Assembly (NCBI GenBank): GCA_029881995.1
Contig: JAOULO010000002.1
Coordinates: forward strand, 62,001-126,000
Origin: Gammaproteobacteria bacterium
Lineage (GTDB): Bacteria > Pseudomonadota > Gammaproteobacteria > UBA6429 > Thiohalophilaceae
Length of the DNA stretch: 64,000 nucleotides
Direction: 5' to 3'
The notes beneath the pieces are model-generated. The model saw nothing but the letters and a program-made list of their open reading frames with translations, was not told the DNA's origin and ran no database searches. Positions 7,789 to 16,287 of this stretch are shown here, in pieces. A program made the position numbers and the translations under genes. Within the stretch, counting starts at the first letter, position 1; each line of letters opens with the position of its first letter.

Positions 7789-8256
7789 TTATTTTTCCTC
7801 TTTGTCAGCGAGCAGATCCTGCACGCGTTTGTGATCTTCAGCAGACAGGGTCTGTGTTGATTGTTGACCGACTTTACGTACCATTCGAACCAGCATAAAT
7901 AAACCAAGCACAACAAGTACGAATGGACCGAACCAGAGCAGGTAGGTACTGGTTTTAATCGGTGGGTTATAAAGTACAAAATCACCATACCGGCTGACCA
8001 TGAAGTTTTTGATCTCTTCATCACTGGCATTTTCATTGACCATGCGATACAGCTCTTTACGCAAATCCATTGCCAGCCCTGCACCAGAATCCGCCAGTGT
8101 CTGGTTCTGACAAACCAGGCAGCGTAGCTCTTCACTCAGGTGTTTGAAGCGGGCCTCTTTTTTGGGGTCATCAAATTCAAAGGCGTAGATACCAGCCTGT
8201 ACGAGACAGACCCAGCTTGCCAGTAGCAACCCGGTGATAATCTGTTTTACTGTCAT
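7789..8256 (-). CDS. ccmH: Cytochrome c biogenesis protein CcmH
   Basis: 155 residues, the short single-domain form. It has a signal/anchor helix, then the redox motif LRCLVCQNQTL (LRCxxCQ) in the periplasmic three-helix domain, then a C-terminal membrane helix (LLWFGPFVLVVLGLFML). CcmH reduces the apocytochrome CXXCH disulfide and presents it for haem attachment with CcmF. Its start overlaps the ccmG stop by 4 bases (ATGA), so translation is probably coupled. The TPR domain that is fused to CcmH in E. coli is a separate gene here, ccmI. Confidence 0.95.
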   Translation of the reverse strand: MTVKQIITGLLLASWVCLVQAGIYAFEFDDPKKEARFKHLSEELRCLVCQNQTLADSGAGLAMDLRKELYRMVNENASDEEIKNFMVSRYGDFVLYNPPIKTSTYLLWFGPFVLVVLGLFMLVRMVRKVGQQSTQTLSAEDHKRVQDLLADKEEK

Positions 8257-8801
8257 GATTCAGCCTGTAGTTGTTGTACGATGGGCAGTACGGTTTCCTG
8301 CCAGCTTTTATAATCCAGGGGTCCAATGTGCTTGTAACGAATAGTACCTTTCTTATCCAGTACGAAGGTTTCGGGTACACCATATACGCCCCAGTCGATA
8401 CCCACTCGACCATCAAGATCAAAGGCCGAGGCGACATAGGGATCACCACCGTATTGAATGAGCCAGCGTTTGGCATCTTCTCTTTTATCTTTATAGTTGA
8501 GGCCATAGATTGGCACGATATTCAACTTCGCCAGCTCCATTAAAAAGGGATGCTCCTGACGACAGGCTGCACACCAACTGGCCCAGACATTGAACAGTGA
8601 GACCTTGCCAACAAAATCGGCCGTACCGAGTGTCTTTGTGGGTGCATGGAGCTGTGGCAGACTAAACTGCGGCGACGGCTTGTTGATCAGGGGAGAGGGT
8701 ACTTCCCTTGGATTCAGTGTCAAACCGATACCCAGAAAAATGGCCATCACCGCAAAGATGATCAGCGGGATAAAGGGTTTTATTTTTGAATTAGCCATCA
8801 A
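8253..8801 (-). CDS. ccmG: Thiol:disulfide interchange protein CcmG (DsbE)
   Basis: 182 residues: an N-terminal membrane anchor (IPLIIFAVMAIFLGIGLTL) and a periplasmic thioredoxin domain with active site WASWCAACRQEHP. In most CcmG proteins the CXXC is CxPC; here it is CAAC, so the proline is replaced by alanine, which may change the redox potential. The acidic-groove motif near GVYGVPETFVLD with its cis-proline is present. CcmG keeps the haem-binding cysteines of apocytochromes reduced. It starts directly after ccmF and overlaps ccmH. Confidence 0.93.
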   Translation of the reverse strand: MMANSKIKPFIPLIIFAVMAIFLGIGLTLNPREVPSPLINKPSPQFSLPQLHAPTKTLGTADFVGKVSLFNVWASWCAACRQEHPFLMELAKLNIVPIYGLNYKDKREDAKRWLIQYGGDPYVASAFDLDGRVGIDWGVYGVPETFVLDKKGTIRYKHIGPLDYKSWQETVLPIVQQLQAES

Positions 8802-10787
8802 CTAAGCCTTTGATGTCGCTACGCCTGCAGGCAGTTTTGCAGCGCGACGTTGCAGGATACGGTAACGCTTGTCTGTAGCGGCCAGCAGACCACCAAAGCC
8901 CATGAACAGGGAGCCTAACCAGATCCAGCGGATAAAGGGTTTGTAATAGAGACGTACTGCCCAGGCCTTACCATCGGGCAGTGGTTCGCCCAGGGAGACA
9001 TAGAGGTCACGGAACAGACCGGCATCAATCGCCGCTTCAGTCATGGGCATAGTCTGGACAAAGTAAGTCCGTTTTTCCGGATAGAGAGTTACGACGGGTT
9101 TGCCATTTTTACTGACTTTGATAATACCCTGGTGACTCTCGTAGTTGGGGCCTTCAGTATTTTTCAGGCCGAAGAAATGAAATTCATAGCCCCCCAGTTC
9201 CATTTTCTGATCCGGTTCCATGCGAATATCTTTTTCAACACTGTAGTGACTGGTCAGAGTCACACCGATGATGGTAATAGCAATACCCACATGGGCAAAC
9301 ATCATACTGTAATATTGGCGAGGGAGTTTCTGTAGACCTTCCCACAGATTGCCCTTGTTACGCAGGCGATATTTCATATCCATCACGGTTGCGGCAACGA
9401 TCCAGATGGCAATGGCCATACCTAGCATGGCCAGCAAAGAGAAGTCACTGTAGAACAGGGGCACAAAGATGATTCCCAGTAGCAGGCTAATCACAGCCGG
9501 GATACGCAGGGTTTTGAGCATCTGCTGTTTGTCATTCTGTTTCCAGCGGGCCATGGGACCGATACCCATCAGGATCGCAATGACGACGGTAATGGGGACA
9601 AACACCGCATTGAAATAAGGAGGACCAACGGAAATCTTACCCAGACCCAGTGAATCCAGCAGTAAGGGGTATAAAGTACCAAGTAAGATAGTGGTGGTTG
9701 CGATCACCAGTAATACATTATTAGAAAGTAACAGGGTCTCACGTGATAAAAGCTTGAAGCCACCTACGCCTTTAATCATGGGCGCACGCCAGGCATAAAG
9801 CGTTAGTGAGCCGCCGACCACAACGCCGAGGAAGATCAGGATAAATACACCACGAGCCGGATCGGTGGCAAAGGCATGAACCGAAGTCAGTACCCCGGAA
9901 CGAACCAGGAAGGTGCCCAGCAGGCTCAGTGAAAAGGCAAAAATGGCCAGTAAGACTGTCCAGCTTTTGAAGGCGTTACGTTTTTCCGTGACTGCAAGGG
10001 AATGCATCAGGGCGGTACCCACCAGCCAGGGCATGAATGAGGCATTTTCTACTGGATCCCAGAACCACCAACCGCCCCAGCCAAGTTCATAGTAAGCCCA
10101 CCAGCTACCGAGGGAGATACCCAGGGTCAGGAAGATCCAGGCCACAGCAGTCCAGGGACGTGACCAACGGGCCCAGGCGGCATCGAGACGACCACCTAAT
10201 AAAGCGGCAACCGCAAAGGCAAAGGCGACTGAAAAGCCGACATAGCCCATATAGAGCATCGGCGGATGTAGCACCAGACCAATATCCTGCAGTAATGGAT
10301 TCAGGTCACGACCATCCTGAGGAATCATGTTGAGCGGGATGCGATCGAATGGGTTGGAGGTCAGTAACATAAACAACAGAAAACCAATACTGACCAGGCC
10401 CATGATGCCAAGTACTCGTGCGACGGTATCCAGTGGCAAGGTACGACTGAAGGCCGCTACCGCCACACTCCAGGTGGCGAGGATAAAGGCCCAGAGTAAT
10501 AGCGAACCTTCATGGGCACCCCACACGGCAGAGATTCGATATTGAATTGGCAAAGCTGTATTTGAGTTCTGGGCGACATATGCCAAAGAGAAATCGTTAC
10601 TGATAAAAGCGTTGGTCAGGGCGATAAAGGCGATCAGCATAAAAATGAAATGCCCCAGAGCCACTCGACGTGCCAGTCGCATCAATGGGTAGATGTTTTT
10701 CTGAGCTCCAATCAATGGCAGTGTGCCCTGTATGATGGCCATACACAGGGCAAGAATCAGGGAGAAATGGCCGAGTTCGGGGATCAT
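8802..10787 (-). CDS. ccmF: Haem lyase subunit CcmF
   Basis: 661 residues with about 15 membrane helices. The tryptophan-rich haem-handling motif is present as WGGWWFWDPVENASFMPWL, and the family segments GAHEGSLLLWAFILATWS and VLHPPMLYMGYVGFSVAF with conserved histidines can be seen. CcmF takes haem from holo-CcmE and, with CcmH and CcmI, ligates it to CXXCH motifs of apocytochromes at the outer face of the inner membrane. Length and motifs are normal. It follows ccmE by 7 bases and abuts ccmG. Confidence 0.96.
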   Translation of the reverse strand: MIPELGHFSLILALCMAIIQGTLPLIGAQKNIYPLMRLARRVALGHFIFMLIAFIALTNAFISNDFSLAYVAQNSNTALPIQYRISAVWGAHEGSLLLWAFILATWSVAVAAFSRTLPLDTVARVLGIMGLVSIGFLLFMLLTSNPFDRIPLNMIPQDGRDLNPLLQDIGLVLHPPMLYMGYVGFSVAFAFAVAALLGGRLDAAWARWSRPWTAVAWIFLTLGISLGSWWAYYELGWGGWWFWDPVENASFMPWLVGTALMHSLAVTEKRNAFKSWTVLLAIFAFSLSLLGTFLVRSGVLTSVHAFATDPARGVFILIFLGVVVGGSLTLYAWRAPMIKGVGGFKLLSRETLLLSNNVLLVIATTTILLGTLYPLLLDSLGLGKISVGPPYFNAVFVPITVVIAILMGIGPMARWKQNDKQQMLKTLRIPAVISLLLGIIFVPLFYSDFSLLAMLGMAIAIWIVAATVMDMKYRLRNKGNLWEGLQKLPRQYYSMMFAHVGIAITIIGVTLTSHYSVEKDIRMEPDQKMELGGYEFHFFGLKNTEGPNYESHQGIIKVSKNGKPVVTLYPEKRTYFVQTMPMTEAAIDAGLFRDLYVSLGEPLPDGKAWAVRLYYKPFIRWIWLGSLFMGFGGLLAATDKRYRILQRRAAKLPAGVATSKA

Positions 10788-10794
10788 ATTGTGA

Positions 10795-11258
10795 TTACTC
10801 CTTCAGGGTCGCCTTCATTTTCTGGGCGTTCTTGACGGCCTCGGCGGCCTCGGGTGGCATATAGTTTTCATCGTGCTTGGCCAGCACCTCGCTAGCCACG
10901 AAAGTACCATCGGCGCGGAGCTTGCCCTGGGCAACAATACCCTGACCTTCACGGAACAGGTCTGGCAGGATACCCGTATAAGAGACCGGTACACTCTTGG
11001 CAGTATCAGTGACTTCAAAAACGACTTCCAGGTTGGTATTGCTGCGTTTGACCGAACCGGTACGCACCATGCCGCCCAGGCGGAAGGTATGCCCTGTGGC
11101 GCCTCACCAGCAATAATCTGACTTGGGCTAAAGAACAGGTTGATGTTCTCTTTCAGGGCCATGGTGACCATGCCAACGGCAGTACCGACACCCAATATCA
11201 GTAAAACAATCAGTCCCAGTTTTTTACGACGATGTTTGTGTTTTGGTAATAAACCCAT
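10795..11258 (-). pseudogene. ccmE: Haem chaperone gene ccmE with an apparent one-base deletion
   Basis: The N-terminal frame from 11258 gives the anchor and first strand ([20 protein letters not shown], ending IIAGEAPQG). It then leaves the family sequence. The correct continuation ([14 protein letters not shown]) is in the next frame and runs to 10795. One base is missing near 11092, between GEAPQG and HTFRL. Everything else is intact, including the haem-binding histidine and tyrosine in [12 protein letters not shown]. CcmE carries haem from CcmABCD to CcmF and is essential for System I. As all other ccm genes are intact and the window encodes more than 100 haem sites, a sequencing or assembly error is the likeliest explanation. 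A true break would disable the pathway unless a second copy exists. Confidence 0.88.
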
Positions 11259-11259
11259 T

Positions 11260-11418
11260 TTAAGCTTGCTCCCGTCTCAAACGACGTTTCAGGTTTTTCA
11301 ATATCTCTTTTTTACGCTGCATGGGTAGGATGATATTGGCCAGCAGGACGACCAGGGCAATGCCGTAGGAGGTCCAGACAAAAAAGGCATAACCGCCCAT
11401 GTGGAAAAATTCACTCAT
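11260..11418 (-). CDS. ccmD: Haem exporter accessory protein CcmD
   Basis: A 52-residue protein with the normal CcmD layout: a short N terminus with [16 protein letters not shown], a single membrane helix, and a basic C-terminal tail ([10 protein letters not shown]). CcmD helps release holo-CcmE from the CcmABC complex. Its ATG overlaps the ccmC stop (ATGA), and its stop is 1 base from the ccmE start. The position between ccmC and ccmE and the sequence both fit. Confidence 0.92.
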   Translation of the reverse strand: MSEFFHMGGYAFFVWTSYGIALVVLLANIILPMQRKKEILKNLKRRLRREQA

Positions 11419-12161
11419 GATTCAGTCACCATATCTTTAACCCAGGTGGTGTCCCGTTCACGATGCAGTACTTCGTTGCGCGCCCGCATGAACAGGGTGG
11501 TTCCGTAATAAAACATAAAGCCCAGCCACATCAGTAATAGTGGAATTAGCATATTGGTATCCATGGCTGGTTTGTCCATGCGCGCTACGGTGCTGCCTTG
11601 ATGCAGGGTGTTCCACCATTCCACCGAGTAGTGAATGATAGGAATATTCACTACGCCTACCAGGGCCAGTACGGCACAGGCATTGGCGGCAGTTCGCTTA
11701 TCATCAATGGCGGCTTCGAGTCCCATGAACCCTAAGTACAGAAAAAGCAGAATAAGTTCCGAAGTCAGGCGTGCATCCCATACCCAGTAGGTACCCCACA
11801 TGGGTTTACCCCACAGGGAACCCGTGATGAGAGCGAGGAAAGTGAAGGCTGCGCCGAGTGGGGCGGAGCAGGAGGCGACTACGTCGGCCATTTTCATTTT
11901 CCAGATCAGGCCTACGGCCCCGGCTGTGGCCATGACCATGTAGACAAACAGGGACATCCAGGCGGCAGGCACATGGACATAGATGATGCGATAGCTGTCA
12001 CCTTGTTGATAATCCGCTGGTGCGAGAACCAGACCCCAATAAGTCCCAACCAACATCAGGATCAGGGTTAGCCAGCCAAACCAGGGGAGGAATTTACCGG
12101 ACAGATCGTAAAAGTATTTGGGCGAACCCAGTTTATGAAACCACAACCACATATTATTCAA
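11415..12161 (-). CDS. ccmC: Haem exporter protein CcmC
   Basis: 248 residues and six membrane helices. The tryptophan motif WGKPMWGTYWVWDARLTSE is the haem-presenting WWD-type segment, with flanking histidines in YRIIYVHVPAAWMS and IIHYSVEWW. CcmC loads haem onto CcmE. The gene lies 72 bases after ccmB and overlaps ccmD. Length and motifs are typical. Confidence 0.95.
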   Translation of the reverse strand: MNNMWLWFHKLGSPKYFYDLSGKFLPWFGWLTLILMLVGTYWGLVLAPADYQQGDSYRIIYVHVPAAWMSLFVYMVMATAGAVGLIWKMKMADVVASCSAPLGAAFTFLALITGSLWGKPMWGTYWVWDARLTSELILLFLYLGFMGLEAAIDDKRTAANACAVLALVGVVNIPIIHYSVEWWNTLHQGSTVARMDKPAMDTNMLIPLLLMWLGFMFYYGTTLFMRARNEVLHRERDTTWVKDMVTES

Positions 12162-12233
12162 ATACCAGATAATTTTGTTGCGCTATTGTACACATAAAAA
12201 ACAAATTGGCAGCATTGACTTCGATCAGTTTTA

Positions 12234-12917
12234 TTATCTCAAACTGATCCGTAGGGCGGCTGCCGTGGCAATAGGAGCGAGTGTCAGAGCCAGGGCCAGC
12301 AGGGCACCCAGGAAATACAATTGACCAGCAATAGGTAGCCCGGCGGCGGCATTACTAACAGCATTGGCAGCAAAAATTAGTACGGGAATATACAGGGGTA
12401 ATATCAACAGTGACAGTAAAACACCACCCCTACGTAGCCCGACCGTCAGGGCCACACCGATGGCTCCGACCAGACTCAGGATAGGGCCCCCCAGGGCCAG
12501 GGTGATCATCAGGGCCGGGATGGAATCCGTAGGCATATGCATCAGTACTGCAAGCAGTGGTGAAAGCACTAGCAGAGGGATACCAGTGACCATCCAGTGG
12601 GCCAGCACCTTCCCCAGCACGATGACTGAAACGGGATGGACGCTGAGTAGCATCTGCTCCAGCGCCCCGTCATCAAAATCAGATCGGAACATGCTATCCA
12701 GTGATAACAGAGTGGCCAAAAGGGCTGCGACCCAGATTACGCCAGGGGCCAGGGATTGGAGCACCTTCGGGTCCGGGCTGACTGCCAGGGGAAACAGGCT
12801 GATCACGATAATGAAAAACAGTAGGGGATTAAACATTTCTGTGCGCGTCCGGTAAGCCAGGGTCAGATCCCGCTTCAGAACGGTAAAAAAGGCACTGCGT
12901 AAACTGGTTTCACTCAT
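12234..12917 (-). CDS. ccmB: Haem exporter membrane protein CcmB
   Basis: 227 residues with six hydrophobic helices and the family segment near LDSMFRSDFDDGALEQML, which forms the cytoplasmic contact with CcmA. Together with CcmA it forms the ABC-type transporter that powers release of haem-loaded CcmE. The start overlaps the ccmA stop by 4 bases (ATGA), consistent with coupled translation of the two ABC subunits. Confidence 0.94.
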   Translation of the reverse strand: MSETSLRSAFFTVLKRDLTLAYRTRTEMFNPLLFFIIVISLFPLAVSPDPKVLQSLAPGVIWVAALLATLLSLDSMFRSDFDDGALEQMLLSVHPVSVIVLGKVLAHWMVTGIPLLVLSPLLAVLMHMPTDSIPALMITLALGGPILSLVGAIGVALTVGLRRGGVLLSLLILPLYIPVLIFAANAVSNAAAGLPIAGQLYFLGALLALALTLAPIATAAALRISLR

Positions 12918-13576
12918 GGGCGTAGATTTATGGTTTTTAACATGCCGTCTTTCAGGGCCAGGGGGTGATGGGAAGTCAGGATCACCATGCCGCCGTTTTC
13001 TACATGATTGACGAGCATGGATTCGATCTGGGCCTGACCCTGGACATCCAGTGCCGTGAAGGGCTCATCCAGAATCCATAAAATGGATTTGGACAATAAC
13101 AGTCGTCCCAGGGCTACTCGTCGGCACTGCCCGGCAGACAGGGTGATGGCCGGAACATCTTCAAAGCCTTTCAGGCCGACTTTTTCAAGAACACCCTCAA
13201 GAGACTGGTTTGGATTTGTGTCCGCCATGGCCAGGGCCACCTGCAGATTTTCCAAGGGGGTGAGTTCCTTTTTGATGCCATGGGCATGGCCGATGAAATC
13301 CATGGCAGCCATGTACTCTGGTCGGACATCTTCGATAGCTTCGCCATTCCAGAGGATTTCCCCATCGGAGGGAAGGGTGAGGCCACACAGGGTACGCAGC
13401 ATAGTGGTTTTGCCACTGCCGTTGGGCCCTTCAATCTGTAGGGCCTGCCCGGGTTCCAGGGAAAAATCCAGCCCCCTAAAAAGTACCCGATCATCTCGAA
13501 TACAGGTCAGGCCTTTGACTTCGAGCTTGGCGGGAGTGTCTGAGGATGAGTCAGGCAGATTCTGGGCTAGTGACAT
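12914..13576 (-). CDS. ccmA: Haem exporter ATP-binding protein CcmA
   Basis: 220 residues: an ABC ATPase with Walker A GPNGSGKTTMLR, signature LSAGQCRRVALGRLLL and Walker B ILWILDEPFTALD, followed by the H-loop histidine in LTSHHPL. The first 18 residues form a short extension with a run of Ser/Asp. It is the first gene of the ccm operon, and the 151-base gap to the divergent plus-strand gene at 13728 must hold the operon promoter. I could not pick a clear operator there. Confidence 0.95.
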   Translation of the reverse strand: MSLAQNLPDSSSDTPAKLEVKGLTCIRDDRVLFRGLDFSLEPGQALQIEGPNGSGKTTMLRTLCGLTLPSDGEILWNGEAIEDVRPEYMAAMDFIGHAHGIKKELTPLENLQVALAMADTNPNQSLEGVLEKVGLKGFEDVPAITLSAGQCRRVALGRLLLSKSILWILDEPFTALDVQGQAQIESMLVNHVENGGMVILTSHHPLALKDGMLKTINLRP

Positions 13577-13727
13577 TCGGCGTTCAGTTATTTGAATTTA
13601 TTATCTAATTTCCGGCCATGATACCAGTTAATTTGGTGCCCTGAACCGATCGAGGGGTGAATATACCAAATTTCCAGCATTTGACGATATTTTAAAGTTA
13701 GCCTGCAGCCAGACCGAAAATAGAGGT

Positions 13728-14279
13728 ATGGCCCATTTTTTCGGTATGACAGAGCAAATTGTTCAGGTTAAGGGGATCGACCTCAAGCTGGTGTCCCGCT
13801 TTGCCCTTTATACCAGTATTGTTGCCGTAGTCATGTTGGTGTTAAGTGTCCTGTTTCTCACAGACAAGATGGGGACAAGTTATGCTGAAATCATTTATGC
13901 CCACAGTTTCACACAAAAACACCTCAAACCAGTCCTGTTAATCAGTGGGCTTTGTCTACTGTCGTTTATTGCATTTATCACCTGGCTGTTCACGATTTAT
14001 TCCACCTTCAGAATTGCCGGACCCCTATATCGATTCAGCCGCAATCTTGAACAGGCCGCAGAAGGCATTCCACCAATAGGTGTGCGTAAGGATGATGCTT
14101 TACAGGATGTATCTGACCAGCTTAAACAAAGTGTCGGCAGTTTACATAATCACTATCGAGCGATAGATAAACAAATAAATGAACTGCTCTATCAAATTGA
14201 TATCAAGGATGAAAGCTCACTGGATAACAATCTGGCAAAGCTAAAGGAGTTACTGGAGAAGGCACGAATTGATGGTTAG
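13728..14279 (+). CDS. Two-helix membrane protein with HAMP-like segment, multihaem cluster partner
   Basis: 183 residues: a cytoplasmic start, a first membrane helix (SIVAVVMLVLSVLFL), an external loop of about 40 residues, a second helix (VLLISGLCLLSFIAFITWLF), then IYSTFRIAGPLYRFSRNLEQ, which resembles the start of a HAMP linker, and a charged helical tail. This is the layout of a chemoreceptor or histidine kinase sensor half without an output domain. It overlaps the heptahaem cytochrome gene at 14272. A second protein of the same length and layout follows that cytochrome (15054-15605). Similar small membrane proteins are found next to multihaem cytochromes, where they may act as anchors or assembly factors; that is inference. 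Confidence 0.6.
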   Translation: MAHFFGMTEQIVQVKGIDLKLVSRFALYTSIVAVVMLVLSVLFLTDKMGTSYAEIIYAHSFTQKHLKPVLLISGLCLLSFIAFITWLFTIYSTFRIAGPLYRFSRNLEQAAEGIPPIGVRKDDALQDVSDQLKQSVGSLHNHYRAIDKQINELLYQIDIKDESSLDNNLAKLKELLEKARIDG

Positions 14280-15057
14280 TGTGTCATCCAAATTTGCCTG
14301 GTTATTTGGGGCAGTAGCTCTGCTATCGACCAGTCTTTATGTCAGCAGGGTCATAGGTGAGCGACCCTTTCATCCCAATCTGGAATGTGCAGGCTGTCAT
14401 CTTGCAGGACAGGGAACCACTGCGGCAAATGCATCGCAACTTACCAGTAGTCAGGAAGCACTATGTGGTCAGTGTCATCGTGGCGCACTTGAATTAAGCC
14501 ATCCTAGTGGGTTCCGCCCAAATCGAAAACTCCCAGCTGAATATCCGCTGGACTGGAAAGGTGATATGACCTGCAGCAGTTGCCATAACATCCATGATGG
14601 GAAGGCCGGGTTAATTCGTGGCGATAAGCAGGGCAAACAGTTCTGCCTGACCTGTCATGATGCCAGTTTCTTTTCACAGATGGTTGATAAAGGTGTCTCT
14701 TTGCAAAGATTTGGGCATCTTGCAGCCAGAAAATCAGATATGCAAAGAGAGCTGGATACCTATTCAATTAAGTGTATGGACTGCCATCAGGGGAGCGGGG
14801 AAGCGCCACAAGTGAGTGTTGATGCTCGAGGTGTCATCAGACACAGTGGTGGTATCAATCATCCCGTTGGGTCCGATTATGAAAAAGCCAGTCGTTCAGG
14901 CCTCTACAAACCAGTTTCACAATTGCGTCCTGGCATCCACTTGCCACAAGGCAAGGTCAGTTGTGTGTCCTGTCATGTTGGTTACAGTAAAAAACATGGT
15001 GACCTGGTAATGCCAAACCTGCGATCAGCCTTATGCCTGGAGTGTCATGACTTATGA
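14272..15057 (+). CDS. Heptahaem c-type cytochrome, periplasmic
   Basis: 261 residues with an N-terminal signal or anchor helix (FAWLFGAVALLSTSLYV) and seven CXXCH motifs: CAGCH, CGQCH, CSSCH, CLTCH, CMDCH, CVSCH and CLECH. Free histidines such as HNIH and HPVG can serve as distal ligands. The motif pairs (CSSCHNIHDGKAG...FCLTCHD) place it in the doubled-CXXCH / cytochrome c3-like group. The ATG at 14272 is preferred over a TTG 3 bases upstream. It overlaps the upstream gene (13728-14279), and its stop overlaps the start of the next gene by ATGA, so the three form one operon. It is probably a membrane-tethered periplasmic electron carrier that feeds the larger cytochromes downstream. Confidence 0.88.
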   Translation: MVSVSSKFAWLFGAVALLSTSLYVSRVIGERPFHPNLECAGCHLAGQGTTAANASQLTSSQEALCGQCHRGALELSHPSGFRPNRKLPAEYPLDWKGDMTCSSCHNIHDGKAGLIRGDKQGKQFCLTCHDASFFSQMVDKGVSLQRFGHLAARKSDMQRELDTYSIKCMDCHQGSGEAPQVSVDARGVIRHSGGINHPVGSDYEKASRSGLYKPVSQLRPGIHLPQGKVSCVSCHVGYSKKHGDLVMPNLRSALCLECHDL

Positions 15058-15605
15058 ATGAGCAAGCACATCACTATCGTCGCCGTCGCCGCTTTGTTGA
15101 TAAAATGATTCAGGGGAATCTCCTGTGGGGATTGATAATGATTGAAAGTATCCTGTTTACCATTGGGATGTTGGTTATTTATATCGATTTACAGTCTGTT
15201 TTATCTGAAAGCATGTACCGCATTCACCAGGAAGCAAATAGTGGACGGCCAGTCCTTCTTAAAGAACTGTTGATGATTTTTCCCTGGATCATAACGGCCA
15301 ATCTGCTGCTGTTATTGGTTGTCGATAGACGCTGGAAAAAAGTTGTTCGTGGAATTGTATTGCAGTTGCAGGATATTTTATATCGAGTAAAGAGGCTGGA
15401 TCTTAGAATATATTCCATTCAACAAAATGATCATGATGTCTTGCAACAGGCCAAAATCTGGCTGGATAAGGAACGTGATCGACATGCCAGTCTTCATACT
15501 CGCCTGCGAGAAATTCCTGAGCATATTGATCTCAATGACTCTGAAAAATTACATAAAACCAGAGAATGTTTGAAAAGCATGAGTCGCTTATTACCAAACA
15601 CATGA
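15054..15605 (+). CDS. Two-helix membrane protein flanking the heptahaem cytochrome
   Basis: 183 residues with a strongly basic N terminus (HHYRRRRRFVDK), two membrane helices (LLWGLIMIESILFTIGMLV and FPWIITANLLLLLVV) separated by about 40 residues, and a long charged C-terminal helix. Its layout matches the 183-residue protein at 13728, so the two may be distant paralogues or a heteromeric pair around the heptahaem cytochrome. It has no histidine pair typical of b-haem. It starts in an ATGA overlap with the cytochrome stop. Function unknown. Confidence 0.6.
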   Translation: MNEQAHHYRRRRRFVDKMIQGNLLWGLIMIESILFTIGMLVIYIDLQSVLSESMYRIHQEANSGRPVLLKELLMIFPWIITANLLLLLVVDRRWKKVVRGIVLQLQDILYRVKRLDLRIYSIQQNDHDVLQQAKIWLDKERDRHASLHTRLREIPEHIDLNDSEKLHKTRECLKSMSRLLPNT

Positions 15606-15612
15606 TCGTATT

Positions 15613-16008
15613 TTATTTTTTCTGGTTTTTCCGATAGAAGGCCAGATACATTCTCCCACCTACCAGGCAATATACTATTCCGGTTACCAGCACCAGACCT
15701 ATATCCTGTACTTGTGCATTATGAAACCATGGACTGGTGAATAAGGCGATTAGCAAGGCTATCGAGCTATAGAAAAAAAGCCGAATCCAAATTTTACTGT
15801 TATTGTCCTGCTGCAGCAGTTTCTGGCGCGATGTTTCAAGCAAGAAAGCCAGTAAGGCAATCGACCAGCTAAACAGCAGATAGAACAAAAACAACTGGTA
15901 TGCTTTTACATCAATTCCTGGTTTAAGAAGTGGAGGAATCCAGATCAATATCCCCGGCAAACCAATCCAGAGTAAAAAAGTCAGAAATGTGTTTTTGACG
16001 CTCATCAA
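15613..16008 (-). CDS. Four-helix membrane protein, unknown function
   Basis: 131 residues with four hydrophobic segments and few charged loops. It is convergent with the preceding gene (7 bases between stops) and divergent from the tetrahaem cytochrome gene at 16288. A near-consensus FNR-type box lies only 22 bases upstream of its start (16030-16043), so it may share oxygen control with the cytochromes. The first or second of two adjacent ATG codons may be used. I do not recognise the family. Confidence 0.55.
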   Translation of the reverse strand: MMSVKNTFLTFLLWIGLPGILIWIPPLLKPGIDVKAYQLFLFYLLFSWSIALLAFLLETSRQKLLQQDNNSKIWIRLFFYSSIALLIALFTSPWFHNAQVQDIGLVLVTGIVYCLVGGRMYLAFYRKNQKK

Positions 16009-16029
16009 TAAAACTTTAGAAATATTTAG

Positions 16030-16043
16030 TTGATCTAGATTAA
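16030..16043. promoter_or_regulatory. FNR/ANR-type box, 9 of 10 consensus bases
   Basis: TTGATCTAGATTAA matches TTGAT-N4-ATCAA at nine of ten positions. It lies between the divergent membrane protein (start 16008) and the tetrahaem cytochrome (start 16288). It is close enough to the minus-strand start to act on it. Confidence 0.5.
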
Positions 16044-16170
16044 TTGTTGACCAGTTAAAAATAAACCATATATAATATGTGTGTTATCAATATATTTTAA
16101 CTGGTTGATTTATATAGGAAAACAATTTTCACTAAAAATCCAGTGGTTAATAAATGATTAATCGAAAAAC

Positions 16171-16184
16171 TTGATTTAGATCAA
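16171..16184. promoter_or_regulatory. Perfect FNR/ANR-type box before the tetrahaem cytochrome
   Basis: TTGATTTAGATCAA is a full match to the FNR/ANR consensus TTGAT-N4-ATCAA and a perfect palindrome in its half-sites. It lies 104 bases before the start codon at 16288, leaving room for a promoter and a leader of 50-60 bases. This suggests activation when oxygen falls. A CRP-family regulator with the same half-site is an alternative. Confidence 0.75.
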
Positions 16185-16287
16185 GGCGAGTTAACCGTAG
16201 AAATACGATAAAACACTTAAGAGAAATTAAGTTTGCCACGGACGACTGGAGACTAAATCAACCAACAGGACCTCGTAGGGGGCTACT

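Noticed and set aside
16185-16287. Possible cyclic-di-GMP (GEMM) riboswitch before the tetrahaem gene
   Set aside because: Such riboswitches control cytochromes in Geobacter, so I looked for the conserved core, but I could not align it here or before 17086, 24170 or 31136.
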